The notes under the pieces: model-generated
Database searches by the model: none
The model's input: only the letters and a program-made list of their open reading frames with translations
What the model was told of the DNA's origin: nothing
From: Planctomycetota bacterium
GTDB taxonomy: Bacteria; Planctomycetota; Phycisphaerae; Sedimentisphaerales; Anaerobacaceae
Assembly: GCA_023135865.1 (NCBI GenBank)
Contig: JAGLSG010000022.1
Span: forward strand, 1 to 58,340
Length of the DNA stretch: 58,340 bases
Direction of reading: 5' to 3'
Part shown: positions 7,138 through 15,499 of the stretch, in pieces
Numbering within the stretch: position 1 is the stretch's first letter
Layout: every line of letters begins with the position of its first letter
Made by a program: the position numbers and the translations under genes

Positions 7138-8363
7138 GTTGGGATATTTTATCCAATAATGTGGCTGGGCTAATCGTAAAATCTGCCTTTTTAATCAGCG
7201 AAATTTGTGTAATCAGTGATTAAACAAAAATAGATTCCGAGACAACATCGGGTAAATAACAGCAATTTGTCCTGCCTACGCAGAAATGACAAAATGAGTG
7301 TTGCCCCAGCCACGGGTGCTGGGGCTAATCAAAAAACAAACCCTGCCATAGTGATGGCAGGGCTAACCCCAAAAAACACGTAAAATCCCTCTCAAAAATT
7401 TATGTAATCAGCGGAATCTGCGATTAAACAAAAATAGATTCTTAGAAATCCGTGGTTAATTAAAAATAGATTTCCCTTCGGGGCTCTTCGCTTCGCTACG
7501 TGTCGCAGGAATGACAAATTGAGATTGCTTCGCTGCGCTCGCAATGACAAAAAATCCGCGAAAATTCGTGAAATACTACTCTGCGAAGTATCGCTACGTA
7601 GCACGAGTCCGTGGTTAAATTCGTACTACAAACAACTATCAACGAGCAACCAGCAACTGTTCAAAATCAATCGATTAAAAACGGCATACCCCCCAAAAAA
7701 ACTGGCTCATTTTTGACAAAAAACGGTAAATTCCGACTCTTTTTTGACCAAAATTGACAAAAAACGCTCAAAAACGACTACTTTTTGACCGGCTTTTTCT
7801 TGCCTATTTTGTCCAGGTTACGCAAATCGACCTGCCCACCTTTGATTTTGGGCTAAAAATGAGGTTCGGCCGAAAAAACGAATAAAAAAAACCAGAAAAA
7901 CGCCATATTTTCCCGATTTTTCACCCCCAAAATTTAACAATTTTTATGACGATTTTGATTGAAATCCATCCCGAAAGGATTCCATAATTCTCAATTCTGC
8001 ATTCTCAATTCTTAATTCATTTATGCCGCTTTTGATTGAAAATGCCTGTTGCGGAAAGTGTAAAAAAGTGCGAAAAGTGAACCCCACCATGGTGATGGTG
8101 GGGCTAACCGAAAACGTAATACGTATCATAAAATACCCCTCCTTGACAGGAGGGGCTCTGTTGCGAACCAAATACGAAATATGCGGTTAAACAAAATAAA
8201 CCATTGCCCCAGCCACAGGTGCTGGGGCTAATCAAAACGCAATACGCATCACGAAATTCAAAAAAAATCAGTGAAATCTGGTTCGACATGCTCACCATGT
8301 TCAGCGTAATCTGCGATTAAACAATTAAAACACGTCTTGGATTTGGGTATTAGAATTTAACGC
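7138..8363. repeat. Gene-free, repeat-dense intergenic region
   Basis: No supported gene lies in these 1.2 kb. TTAG-footed hairpins in minus orientation lie at 7303-7330 (CCCCAGC type), 7341-7367 (CCCTGCCAT type), 8082-8108 (CCCCACCAT type) and 8206-8233 (CCCCAGC type), with a CCCCTCCT hairpin at 8137-8155. Background repeats of the GATTTC/GATTAA kind ('AATCTGCGATTAAACAA') occur at 7186-7225, 7406-7470 and 8266-8325. The stretch 7704-7790 has four spaced copies of TTTTTGAC(C/A)AAAA-like sequence. A CATTGCGAG/GCAATCTC element in reverse lies at 7520-7551. A 42-bp unit at 7568-7609 has an exact inverted copy at 43073-43114. Confidence 0.7.
7568..7609 (+). repeat. 42-bp dispersed unit, exact inverted copy at 43073-43114
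   Basis: The unit contains CTCTGCGAAGTATCGCTACG and TAGCACGAGTC, with an internal TACGTA palindrome. It interrupts a background repeat: flanks ATTCGTGAAAT and CCGTGGTTAAAT would otherwise join to the GTGAAATCCGTGGTTAA form common in this window. Confidence 0.75.
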
Positions 8364-9302
8364 CTATTTCGGCTGATGCTTCCATCTGCGGTGCAGCCAC
8401 CAATACTGGCTCGGCTCGACTCGGATGAAGGCCTCCATCGCTTTTGTGTATTCAGCAGTAATCCATTCGAGCGGCTTTTTCTTATCCGCCCATTCCTCAG
8501 GGAAAATTATGCGGGTTACGCCAATCTCAAAGTAAAAACGATTGCCAACTCGGCGGCTGTAGCCAATGCCGATTGGAATGCTGTTAATTACAGCGAGCAG
8601 AGCAATGCTTTTGTAGCTGCTGGCCTTGCGGCCAAAGAAATCAACAAAGATTCCCTTTTTGCCCGCATCCTGATCAGCGATAAAACACAGCGTCGCTCCA
8701 CTGGATGCAATATCGCTCATAATCGAGGCAGCACCTTTTTTGTCGATGATTTTCTGGCCAGCTTTTCTGCGAACGCCATATAAATAGTTGTTGATGAATT
8801 TATTGTCGAGCGGCCGGGCGATGCTGTAAATGTTAAATCCAAATAAACCGAGCAAGTAGCCCATAATTTCAAAGTTGCCGTAATGAGCGGTGAGCATTAA
8901 CAGCCCTTTGCCCTGCTGCATCAGCCATTTTGCCTGCTCAGCGTTTTTGTAAAACGAGTAATTTCGCCAGTTGTCCTTTTTGACCAGTCGCGGCATACTC
9001 AAAACATCGACAGCGAGCATAGCGAGATTCTCAAAACTTCTGCGGCCAGTCTGCTCAAACCACTGCTCATCTTTTTCAGGAAAACTTGCACGAAGATTTT
9101 CCAGCGCACGCTCGCGGCCTCTGGAATAATGCTTCCACAACAGCCGGCCAATAAAACATGCAAACTTAAGATTGGTTTCGATGCGGAAAAGATTTAGAGA
9201 ACTAATCAGAATGCGAAGCAGAATATAGCAAATCCAATCTACGAAAGGATTGTGTTTTTTCCTGTGCCTTTTTCTTTTTTTCTGTCGGACAATATCAGCC
9301 AT
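8364..9302 (-). CDS. LpxL/HtrB-like lysophospholipid (lipid A) acyltransferase
   Basis: This 312-aa inner-membrane enzyme is of the LpxL/LpxM family, which adds secondary acyl chains to lipid A or related lipids. A basic N-terminus (KKRKRHRKKH) precedes one hydrophobic anchor at about residues 22-45. The catalytic HX4(D/E) motif is H140-YGNF-E145. Later conserved blocks include 'LCFIADQDAGKKGIFVDFFG' and the C-terminal 'PSQYWWLHRRWK', typical of the family. The ATG at 9302 is preferred over an upstream TTG (9323) because a promoter (9311-9339) ends 8 bases before it, implying a near-leaderless mRNA. It lies downstream of pilT on the same strand with a 244-base gap. The acyl donor and substrate cannot be read from sequence. 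Confidence 0.88.
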   Translation of the reverse strand: MADIVRQKKRKRHRKKHNPFVDWICYILLRILISSLNLFRIETNLKFACFIGRLLWKHYSRGRERALENLRASFPEKDEQWFEQTGRRSFENLAMLAVDVLSMPRLVKKDNWRNYSFYKNAEQAKWLMQQGKGLLMLTAHYGNFEIMGYLLGLFGFNIYSIARPLDNKFINNYLYGVRRKAGQKIIDKKGAASIMSDIASSGATLCFIADQDAGKKGIFVDFFGRKASSYKSIALLAVINSIPIGIGYSRRVGNRFYFEIGVTRIIFPEEWADKKKPLEWITAEYTKAMEAFIRVEPSQYWWLHRRWKHQPK

Positions 9303-9310
9303 AGCCACTG

Positions 9311-9339
9311 ATTTTATCTGCAAAGCCGCTGCCGGTCAA
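9311..9339 (-). promoter_or_regulatory. Promoter of the LpxL-like gene, possibly leaderless
   Basis: On the minus strand, TTGACC (9339-9334) and TAAAAT (9316-9311) are 17 bp apart. The start codon follows only 8 bases after the -10 box, so the mRNA would have almost no 5' leader. No Shine-Dalgarno sequence is seen. Confidence 0.5.
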
Positions 9340-9546
9340 GTATTACAGCGGCGGCACAAAGCAGGATGTAAAAATTAACACAAACTAAGAACCTTTTTCA
9401 AAACTCAATTTCGCCAGTTTGCAGCCCTTTCGACTTGCCAGCAGCGTCAGAGAAAAACCGCTGTATTTCAATACCGCTTGTTTTCTCTTCCTTTCTGCAA
9501 GCCGAAAAATCCGGCAATCTGCTCGAAAGCAGTTCTGAAACAGGCT

Positions 9547-10638
9547 CTAAGAAAGCGGCTGAATAATATCAACATGCTCAGATTGAGCCAGCATTTTTTT
9601 CATTTTAGCCGGATCACTTGAGCGGCAAACCGCATCTTCGTGGTCGATGTAACCCATGGCACACATTTTGGCTATGCTGGAATCCATTGTTTGCATTCCA
9701 AGTTTACTTGACGTTTCGATAATGTTTGATATTTCGTAGATTCGATTGTCGCGGATACAATTACGAACAGCTGAATTACAAAGCAGTATTTCCGTACAGG
9801 GAACCATTCCGTGCTCGTCGATTCGGCGGAAAAGCGTTTGCGAAACAACTGCCTGGAGAGTATTGGCGAGCATTGTTCGTATCTGGTTTTGCTGATTAGC
9901 CGGATAAATATCTATAATTCGTTCGATAGTTTGGGCAGCGTTGATTGTGTGCAGCGTACTAAAAACCAGATGGCCGGTTTCAGCGGCGGTAATTGTTGAA
10001 CTGGTGGTTTCCAAATCGCGCATTTCGCCCACCATAATAATATCCGGGTCCTGCCGTAATGCGTATCGCAGACCGCCGGCAAAACTTATGCAATCGTCAC
10101 CAATTTCCCGCTGCTCTACCATACTTGTTTTGTTTTGCATTGCATATTCAATTGGGTCTTCAAGCGTAATTATATGTTTACGATGATTTGTATTTATAAG
10201 TTCCACCATAGCAGCAAGCGTTGTACTTTTTCCACTGCCTGTGTGGCCGGTTACAAGTACTAATCCTCTCGGCATATCCGCAAATGTTTCAACTATGCCG
10301 GGCAAATGCAGCCCTGCCATTGATGGAATTTCATTTGGAATGACCCGAAACGATATTGCAACTGTTTCTCTTTGATGGTGGGCATTGCAGCGAAAGCGAT
10401 GGCCTTCGTCGGTGGTAGTTGAAAAATCAAGGTCTCTGTTTTGCTCGAATTTTTCAAATTTTGCCTGGCCAACCATACTGAGTACCATTTTTCTGGCATC
10501 GTCGTTTGTTACTGACGGATATTCCAGATTGATTAGCTCGGTATTTTTTCTGATTACTGGCGGCATGCCAACATTGATGTGAACATCACTTGCATTTCTT
10601 GCGATTGCTTCCGTTAATATAGTTTTTATATCTACCAC
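9547..10638 (-). CDS. pilT: Type IV pilus retraction ATPase PilT
   Basis: This 363-aa hexameric ATPase is of the GspE/PilT secretion ATPase family and powers pilus retraction and twitching motility at the cytoplasmic face. The N-terminal PAS-like domain (1-115) begins with 'ASDVHINVGMPP'. Walker A is G131-HTGSGKS-T139, the Asp box contains 'ITLEDPIEY', Walker B is D199-IIMVGEMRD and the His box is STLHT. Length matches PilT (about 340-370 aa). The GTG start at 10638 is supported by GGAGG nine bases upstream. No other pilus genes lie in the window. PilU-like paralogues are the main alternative, but domain order and length fit PilT best. Confidence 0.93.
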   Translation of the reverse strand: MVDIKTILTEAIARNASDVHINVGMPPVIRKNTELINLEYPSVTNDDARKMVLSMVGQAKFEKFEQNRDLDFSTTTDEGHRFRCNAHHQRETVAISFRVIPNEIPSMAGLHLPGIVETFADMPRGLVLVTGHTGSGKSTTLAAMVELINTNHRKHIITLEDPIEYAMQNKTSMVEQREIGDDCISFAGGLRYALRQDPDIIMVGEMRDLETTSSTITAAETGHLVFSTLHTINAAQTIERIIDIYPANQQNQIRTMLANTLQAVVSQTLFRRIDEHGMVPCTEILLCNSAVRNCIRDNRIYEISNIIETSSKLGMQTMDSSIAKMCAMGYIDHEDAVCRSSDPAKMKKMLAQSEHVDIIQPLS

Positions 10639-10744
10639 GTCAAAGAACCTCCAAAAAATATGGACACAGAGTTAATTGTAGATTTCGTATTTTTTTTTGT
10701 TTGTGTTTATTTTTTATTACTGCCTATTGTCGCACTGTTAAAAC

Positions 10745-10793
10745 GTGGGGCTAACCGACGGAGGAGAGGGAGAGGAGATCGGACTAGCCCCAT
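10745..10793 (-). terminator. Imperfect hairpin, terminator-like, after the 70-aa membrane protein gene
   Basis: GGGGCTA-ACCGA (10747-10758) pairs with TCGG-AC-TAGCCCC (10779-10791) around a purine-rich loop. On the minus strand the stem is followed by ACGTTTTAAC. The arms carry TAGCCCC feet like the REP hairpins of this window, so it may be a degraded inverted REP pair reused as a terminator. Confidence 0.5.
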
Positions 10794-10847
10794 TCTACAT
10801 GTATTTCAATGTACAGTTTTATTTTAAGCAGCGTACAGATTCAAACA

Positions 10848-11060
10848 TCAATATAAATTTCTGCGTTGCAGGTACGACAACGGCAATTTCAGTTTATTGG
10901 TTTGTAAGAACAGCATTGTATTCAGAGCAGAAGAAATTATTAATAACATTCTTAAATACTCGTTATTTGTATGATGAAAATATCCAAAATCAACTAAGGT
11001 CAAAGCGAGAGAAAAAACTGTTACACAAATTATAATCAGAAACATCTTTGTTTTACTCAT
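10848..11060 (-). CDS. Small two-helix membrane protein, no recognised family
   Basis: This 70-aa ORF begins with an ATG at 11060 preceded by GTGAGG at eight-base spacing, so translation is credible. Residues 5-26 (KMFLIIICVTVFSLALTLV) form one membrane span and 36-52 (LRMLLIISSALNTMLFLQ) a second. A short basic tail (KLPLSYLQRRNLY) follows. I do not recognise the family. The opposite-strand reading frame over the same bases has no placed ribosome site. The gene stands alone between pilT and the glycine-rich secreted protein, with a hairpin downstream at 10745-10793. Confidence 0.5.
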   Translation of the reverse strand: MSKTKMFLIIICVTVFSLALTLVDFGYFHHTNNEYLRMLLIISSALNTMLFLQTNKLKLPLSYLQRRNLY

Positions 11061-11322
11061 AGGTTTTTCCTCACCGTATATGTAGCGAAAACTACTTCAT
11101 GAGTTTGTTTTTATCATTGTTGTTTTGTGTAATTTTCATATTGCTATACTAATGTTTTTGCTCGAATAATCCAATTGTGGCAACTACGTGATTTTCCCTG
11201 CAAATGGCCGATTTTCACTTATTTTTGCCATTTTTTGCAATAAATGCGTAAAAAAATGGTGAAATGCACGCATAAAAACCTGCCATAGCGTTTGGCAGAC
11301 AAAATTACACTTACCGGCAGCG

Positions 11323-11358
11323 CAAAAAAAAAGCGGCACTAAGATTTAGTACCGCTTT
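11323..11358 (-). terminator. Intrinsic terminator of the glycine-rich secreted protein gene
   Basis: On the minus strand, AAAGCGGTACTAA / TTAGTGCCGCTTT forms a 13-bp stem with one mismatch and a 3-base loop, followed by a T8 run. It lies 33 bases after the stop codon at 11391. A second short hairpin (CTGCCA/TGGCAG) lies at 11280-11298. The rest of 11061-11322 shows nothing I can assign. Confidence 0.85.
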
Positions 11359-11390
11359 GAGAAGTCGAATTTTTAAGATACTTAGTTATA

Positions 11391-12587
11391 TTATGGCGTG
11401 GTAGGACTCGAACTTGAGCTTCCGCCGCCACCGCCACCGCCTGCTACTGCGATGCCGCCAGCTGTTGCTCCGCCGATTGCGAGACCTGTTCCAAGCCCGA
11501 TTCCTCCAGCTGCTATTCCACCACCAACACCACCAACACCGCCGGATAACATCCCGCCCATAGTTCCAAGTCCGCCGCCGAGGCCAAGACCGCCGCCCTG
11601 CATACCAACCATTCCTCCGGTTGGAACAAAAACCATTCCGACTGGATTTACAGCACCTTCGCAGGAAAGAGCTGCACAAACATTAGCTGCTTTAACCGCC
11701 TGTAAACACTCAACTGCTGCCCATCTCGGCAGGTCAGCTGGGTCTTTGGTTTTCATCGCTTTTTTACGTATTCCAAGTTTTTTGACGAGTTTTTCAAATT
11801 TTTTGCCAAGCCCCGTCAAATCAACCGCAACACCGGCTGCGTCAGTTTTGTAGGTCGCAACTTCGTAGCGGAGTTTTTCTTTAGAGCCGTTGATTTTCGT
11901 GATTGCTTCAAAGACGGAAACGCTCATATAAATATCATCGATTTCGTGATTAAAAAGATAAACTGTTCCGATTTTACATTTCACATCGCCCGCATCACCA
12001 TCAGCTGCGACTGCCTGAATTAAAAACGGCTCCGAAATCGCTCGAACAGCGAGCATTTCACCAAACGCTTCGGTACTAAGATTTATAGCTGTAAGTGTAA
12101 AGTTTATTTCGCCAAGTGAATCGCTCAGCGGTGAAAGATCGAACGATTGCTTCCAGGTCTTGCCGACATTGGCTTTTGTAACCTGACTGATTGAAGCGAC
12201 ACATTGATTATTGACGTTTTCAAGAAATTTAAGATTGCCGCCAAGCCCTGAAATATTTTTGGTCTGCCTGTCAAGAACAAATGAAATTCCCTGCGGATTC
12301 TGGCCGGCTGTAAGGTCAACATTGTCTGCGCTAATGAGATACTTTGCAAATTTGCCGTCCATCAAATCCTGTTTTCTCACAGTTACCATTGTTTCAACCT
12401 GACTGTCGAACTGGCCAAAGCCATTATACTCGAGGAAGGATAACATTTTATAGTACTCGATGCTCTGCTCTTCAGCCGCCGCTGGCGCAGAAGCAATAAG
12501 AACAACTGCCGCAATCAAAAGAAACGTAGCAGCAAGGCAGGAAACACTCATACTTTTTTTGCTTTCTAAAACCCTATTTGCATCCAT
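11391..12587 (-). CDS. Exported hypothetical protein with glycine-rich C-terminal tail
   Basis: This 398-aa protein has an N-terminal signal peptide: a hydrophobic core at about residues 14-34 ending ASAPAAA-EE, a likely cleavage site near residue 38. Residues 40-310 form a mixed globular region without a family I recognise. It includes 'ECLQAVKAANVCAALSCEGAV', with paired cysteines that could form a disulphide. From about residue 318 the sequence becomes glycine-rich (GGGLGLGGGLGTMGG and similar), ending in a Gly run and SSSSSPTTP. Such tails are flexible or low-complexity surface segments. AAAGGGG lies upstream of the ATG. It is monocistronic with its own terminator. The export call is firm; function is unknown. 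Confidence 0.8.
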   Translation of the reverse strand: MDANRVLESKKSMSVSCLAATFLLIAAVVLIASAPAAAEEQSIEYYKMLSFLEYNGFGQFDSQVETMVTVRKQDLMDGKFAKYLISADNVDLTAGQNPQGISFVLDRQTKNISGLGGNLKFLENVNNQCVASISQVTKANVGKTWKQSFDLSPLSDSLGEINFTLTAINLSTEAFGEMLAVRAISEPFLIQAVAADGDAGDVKCKIGTVYLFNHEIDDIYMSVSVFEAITKINGSKEKLRYEVATYKTDAAGVAVDLTGLGKKFEKLVKKLGIRKKAMKTKDPADLPRWAAVECLQAVKAANVCAALSCEGAVNPVGMVFVPTGGMVGMQGGGLGLGGGLGTMGGMLSGGVGGVGGGIAAGGIGLGTGLAIGGATAGGIAVAGGGGGGGSSSSSPTTP

Positions 12588-12903
12588 ACTAAATCCCCTT
12601 TCAATCAGTTTTAAGTTTTTATAATAATAGCTGCCAAAATCAAAAAGATAAAAATTACAAAACCATTACAATATAATAAATGATTCTTTTTATTAAGGAT
12701 TTAAAATTACTTTTTCGGAACCTGCTTCCTTTGGAGAATCCCCTCTTGCGACTTTTATTGAAGAATAATCCGTTTATTCCAATCAATACATTATTACTTA
12801 TACAATTATATTTGCAAAGCTGTCAAACTATTTTCGTTTTTTTTAGAATAAACAGTTGTAAATTTTCTGGAATTTTATTCCGAAAAGCGGTAGAAATCAA
12901 AAT
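12588..12903. other. AT-rich divergent intergenic region upstream of nadE
   Basis: This 316-base stretch separates the minus-strand secreted protein gene from nadE. It must hold both promoters, but no -35/-10 pair stands out. A 77-codon plus-strand frame here (12680-12913) is AT-driven and overlaps the nadE start, so it is not called. Confidence 0.4.
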
Positions 12904-14532
12904 ATGCTTGTAGCACTTGGACAATTTAATGCTGTGGTTGGCGATTTGAATGGTAATTCAGAGAAGATGCGTAAAATTTATACTGAGGCATTGCGCAAAA
13001 ATGTGGATTTGCTTTGCTTTTGCGAATTGGCTGTTTGCGGCTACCCTCCTGAAGATTTGCTCTTCAAAGAGCATTTTATGGCTGACAATCGGCTAATAGT
13101 TGAGAAACTCGCTGCTGAATTTACCGAGATTACCACGGTGATTGGCTTTGCCGAAAGTCATAACAGCCACAATTATAATTCCGCAGCTGTTTTGCAAAAT
13201 GGCCGAATAGCCAAAATCTATCGCAAAGGCCGACTTCCAAATCACGGCGTTTTTGACGAGCAAAGATATTTTCAAGCTGGAGCCGAGCCGATAACAATTA
13301 ATGTAGCTGGAAATAATATAGCTCTTACTATTTGTGCTGACATTTGGGACGTTGACTGGCTGGATGATTTTTTGAAAAACGCCGGCCAGTTGCAGATGAT
13401 TCTCAATCTTTCCTGCTCGCCGTTTCATCTCGGAAAAGTCAAGCGGAGACAAGGGGCGATGAGCCGCTGCGCAAAAAAATTCAATTGTGCGGTTTCATAT
13501 TGCAATCTCATCGGCGGCCAGGACGAACTTATTTTTGACGGGGCAAGCTGCTTTGCCGATTCGGCTGGCGAAATAGTTGTAAAAGCAAAAGCGTTTGAAG
13601 AGGATTTACTGCTCGCAGAAGTTACGGCAGCTGGAAACGGTGTGCAGGTCAGAGCTGTCGAGCCGACAGCTCGGCAGCCGAGCGATTCGGTTGACGAAAT
13701 TTATCTGGCACTCGTTCTTGGAACAAAAGATTACGTTGAAAAAAATGGCTTTGAAAAAGTTCTGCTCGGGCTGAGCGGCGGAATAGATTCGGCCTTAACA
13801 GCAGCTGTTGCAACTGCCGCAATTGGAGCGGAAAATATAATTGCTATTACAATGCCTACACAATTTAATAGCTGCGAAACAATTGCCGATGCTGGCAAAC
13901 TCGCAAAAAATCTCGGCGTGGAATTTTTGACCATTCCAATTGAAACGGTGCTTGGACAATTTAATAATTCGTTGCAGAAAGTAGCCGGCTGGAATAGCGA
14001 AGGAATCGGCTACGAAAATCTGCAAGCGAGAATTCGCGGAACAATTTTAATGTCGCTTAGTAATAGTACAGGCGCTCTCGTGCTGACATGCGGCAATAAA
14101 AGCGAAACAGCTGTCGGCTACACCACGCTCTACGGTGATATGGCTGGCGGTTTTGCTGTAATAAAAGATGTTCCAAAAACGCTCGTTTACAAACTGGCCA
14201 AACACATAAACAAAATAAATGATAAGGAAATTATTCCAGCTTCGATTATAAATCGGCCGCCAAGCGCCGAGCTTAGAGCCAATCAAAAAGACACCGACTC
14301 TCTTTGCGATTATGAGTTGCTCGACAAAATTCTCGTTGGCTACATTGAGCAGGATAAATCTGCAAAGCAGCTTATTAAATCTGGATTGCCCGAAGAGGCC
14401 GTGAAAAAAATCATTTCGCTGGTCGATAAAAATGAATACAAAAGAAGGCAATCACCGCCCGGCATAAAAATTACGCCAAAAGCGTTCGGCAAAGACCGGC
14501 GGCTGCCGATTACAAATCACTACAAATCTTAA
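12904..14532 (+). CDS. nadE: NAD(+) synthase, glutamine-hydrolysing
   Basis: This 542-aa two-domain enzyme makes NAD+ from deamido-NAD+, ATP and glutamine. The N-terminal nitrilase-type glutaminase has the triad E41-K108-C144 (in TICADIW). The C-terminal synthetase has the PP-loop S291-GGIDS, and conserved 'TCGNKSETAVGYTTLYGDM' follows near residue 400. The terminal block 'NEYKRRQSPPGIKI' is typical. Length agrees with the bacterial glutamine-dependent form (about 540-570 aa). The ATG at 12904 begins directly with the family N-terminus. The ribosome site is weak. It stands alone, with a CATTGCGAG repeat after its stop. Confidence 0.96.
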   Translation: MLVALGQFNAVVGDLNGNSEKMRKIYTEALRKNVDLLCFCELAVCGYPPEDLLFKEHFMADNRLIVEKLAAEFTEITTVIGFAESHNSHNYNSAAVLQNGRIAKIYRKGRLPNHGVFDEQRYFQAGAEPITINVAGNNIALTICADIWDVDWLDDFLKNAGQLQMILNLSCSPFHLGKVKRRQGAMSRCAKKFNCAVSYCNLIGGQDELIFDGASCFADSAGEIVVKAKAFEEDLLLAEVTAAGNGVQVRAVEPTARQPSDSVDEIYLALVLGTKDYVEKNGFEKVLLGLSGGIDSALTAAVATAAIGAENIIAITMPTQFNSCETIADAGKLAKNLGVEFLTIPIETVLGQFNNSLQKVAGWNSEGIGYENLQARIRGTILMSLSNSTGALVLTCGNKSETAVGYTTLYGDMAGGFAVIKDVPKTLVYKLAKHINKINDKEIIPASIINRPPSAELRANQKDTDSLCDYELLDKILVGYIEQDKSAKQLIKSGLPEEAVKKIISLVDKNEYKRRQSPPGIKITPKAFGKDRRLPITNHYKS

Positions 14533-14542
14533 AAAACTATCC

Positions 14543-14596
14543 TGTCATTGCGAGCGAAGTCCTGAGTATAGTCGAAGGGCGAAGCGAAGCAATCTA
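14543..14596 (+). repeat. CATTGCGAG...GCAATCT dispersed element carrying an insert
   Basis: The ends are TGTCATTGCGAG and AAGCGAAGCAATCTAA, the common dispersed type of this window, with ATTGC/GCAAT as terminal inverted repeat. The middle contains GTCCTGAGTATAGTCGAAGGGC, the same class as the 24-bp inserts found in other hairpins, so this copy is a nested repeat. Confidence 0.65.
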
Positions 14597-14600
14597 ATTT

Positions 14601-14948
14601 TTAATCTTCACCTTCTTCAATGGCTGTTATTACGCCCTTTTTTGCGTGCAGATGAATCAGATGAATGTTCCGCAAATATATCAGCGTATTGAGTGAAAAC
14701 CCCAGCGTAAAAATCGGGTTCTTAATGTGAATCGAATAGCTGAGCAGAATCAAACTGCCAGCCAACGACATAAACCAGAAAGCTGTCGGAACGTGTGATT
14801 TTTTTTTGTATTCGCTGACTATCCACTGCAAAACAAATCGTCCGCCGAAAACGAGCTGGCCAATTATCGCAACCGTCGCCCAGATGGGGTCATTAACTAT
14901 TTGTTCCGCAACCGCACTTCTGATAAATTCAATTATTGAATCAAGCAT
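14601..14948 (-). CDS. LAB_N (lipid-A-disaccharide synthase N-terminal-like) membrane protein
   Basis: This 115-aa protein has three or four membrane spans and matches the LAB_N domain pattern. 'GRFVLQWIVSEYKKKSHVP' is followed by 'AFWFMSLAGSLILLSYSIH' and 'PIFTLGFSLNTLIYLRNIHLI'. Stand-alone LAB_N proteins occur next to glycosyltransferases in lipid A or polyprenyl-lipid modification loci, though their activity is not defined. Here a DPM1-like GT2 lies 550 bases away on the other strand. The ATG at 14948 is chosen because TGGAGA precedes it. The tail (TAIEEGED) is acidic. Confidence 0.85.
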   Translation of the reverse strand: MLDSIIEFIRSAVAEQIVNDPIWATVAIIGQLVFGGRFVLQWIVSEYKKKSHVPTAFWFMSLAGSLILLSYSIHIKNPIFTLGFSLNTLIYLRNIHLIHLHAKKGVITAIEEGED

Positions 14949-15043
14949 AGTTTTCTCCAGATTTAAGTAAACCAACTATTACATCATATGGCAATTTCTG
15001 GTAAAATCAAATGGTTGGTAAATAAAATTAAGGATTGGCTCAA

Positions 15044-15487
15044 ATGGCTTTATTGCGGAACAAAAAACTAACCATAACACTATTGGCGTTGTATTGGCCG
15101 TGTCTTTTTATTCTAACGCACGTACCAATCCCGAAATGTATGTTATCAAATCTTGACACTTCCGACAAAACGCTTCATTTTCTCGCATATTTTATTTTGG
15201 CTTTTCTAACCTGGCTTGCAATCGGTGCAACTGGAAAAATTAGCTGGCGGAAGAAAAATATCTGGTGGGTATTTTTGGCAATAATTGTTTATGCGGTTTT
15301 GGATGAATGGCTACAGGGCTTAGTCGGACGAAATTGCGATTTGATGGATTTCCTCGCTGATATTGCTGGTGCCGCTTCCTGCTTAATTTTACTTTCGTTT
15401 TTTTCCGTTCGGGCAATTTCGATTGTTGTAATAGCTATAATTATTTTTCTTTTCGTCAGCATATACAAACCGTTGCTTTCAATGTAA
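15044..15487 (+). CDS. VanZ-like membrane protein
   Basis: This 147-aa protein has four predicted spans and the VanZ-like pattern. 'LTHVPIPK' opens it, then 'SDKTLHFLAYFILAFLTWL' and 'AIIVYAVLDEWLQGLVGRNCDLMDFLADIAGA', where family-conserved H, D-E and D-D residues lie. VanZ of glycopeptide resistance is the namesake, but most homologues have no known role. The ATG at 15044 has AAGGA at nine-base spacing; the in-frame TTG at 15035 is less likely. It is followed after 12 bases by a GT2 gene in the same direction, so it probably shares an operon with it. Confidence 0.85.
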   Translation: MALLRNKKLTITLLALYWPCLFILTHVPIPKCMLSNLDTSDKTLHFLAYFILAFLTWLAIGATGKISWRKKNIWWVFLAIIVYAVLDEWLQGLVGRNCDLMDFLADIAGAASCLILLSFFSVRAISIVVIAIIIFLFVSIYKPLLSM

Positions 15488-15499
15488 AATTATAAAAGT

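Noticed and set aside
10745-11035. 96-aa plus-strand ORF opposite the 70-aa membrane protein
   Set aside because: It starts inside a hairpin, lacks a ribosome site, and the opposite-strand frame has better translation signals and two membrane spans.
12680-12913. 77-aa ORF upstream of nadE
   Set aside because: AT-rich composition, Leu/Phe-heavy product, no ribosome site, and it runs into the nadE start. Probably chance.
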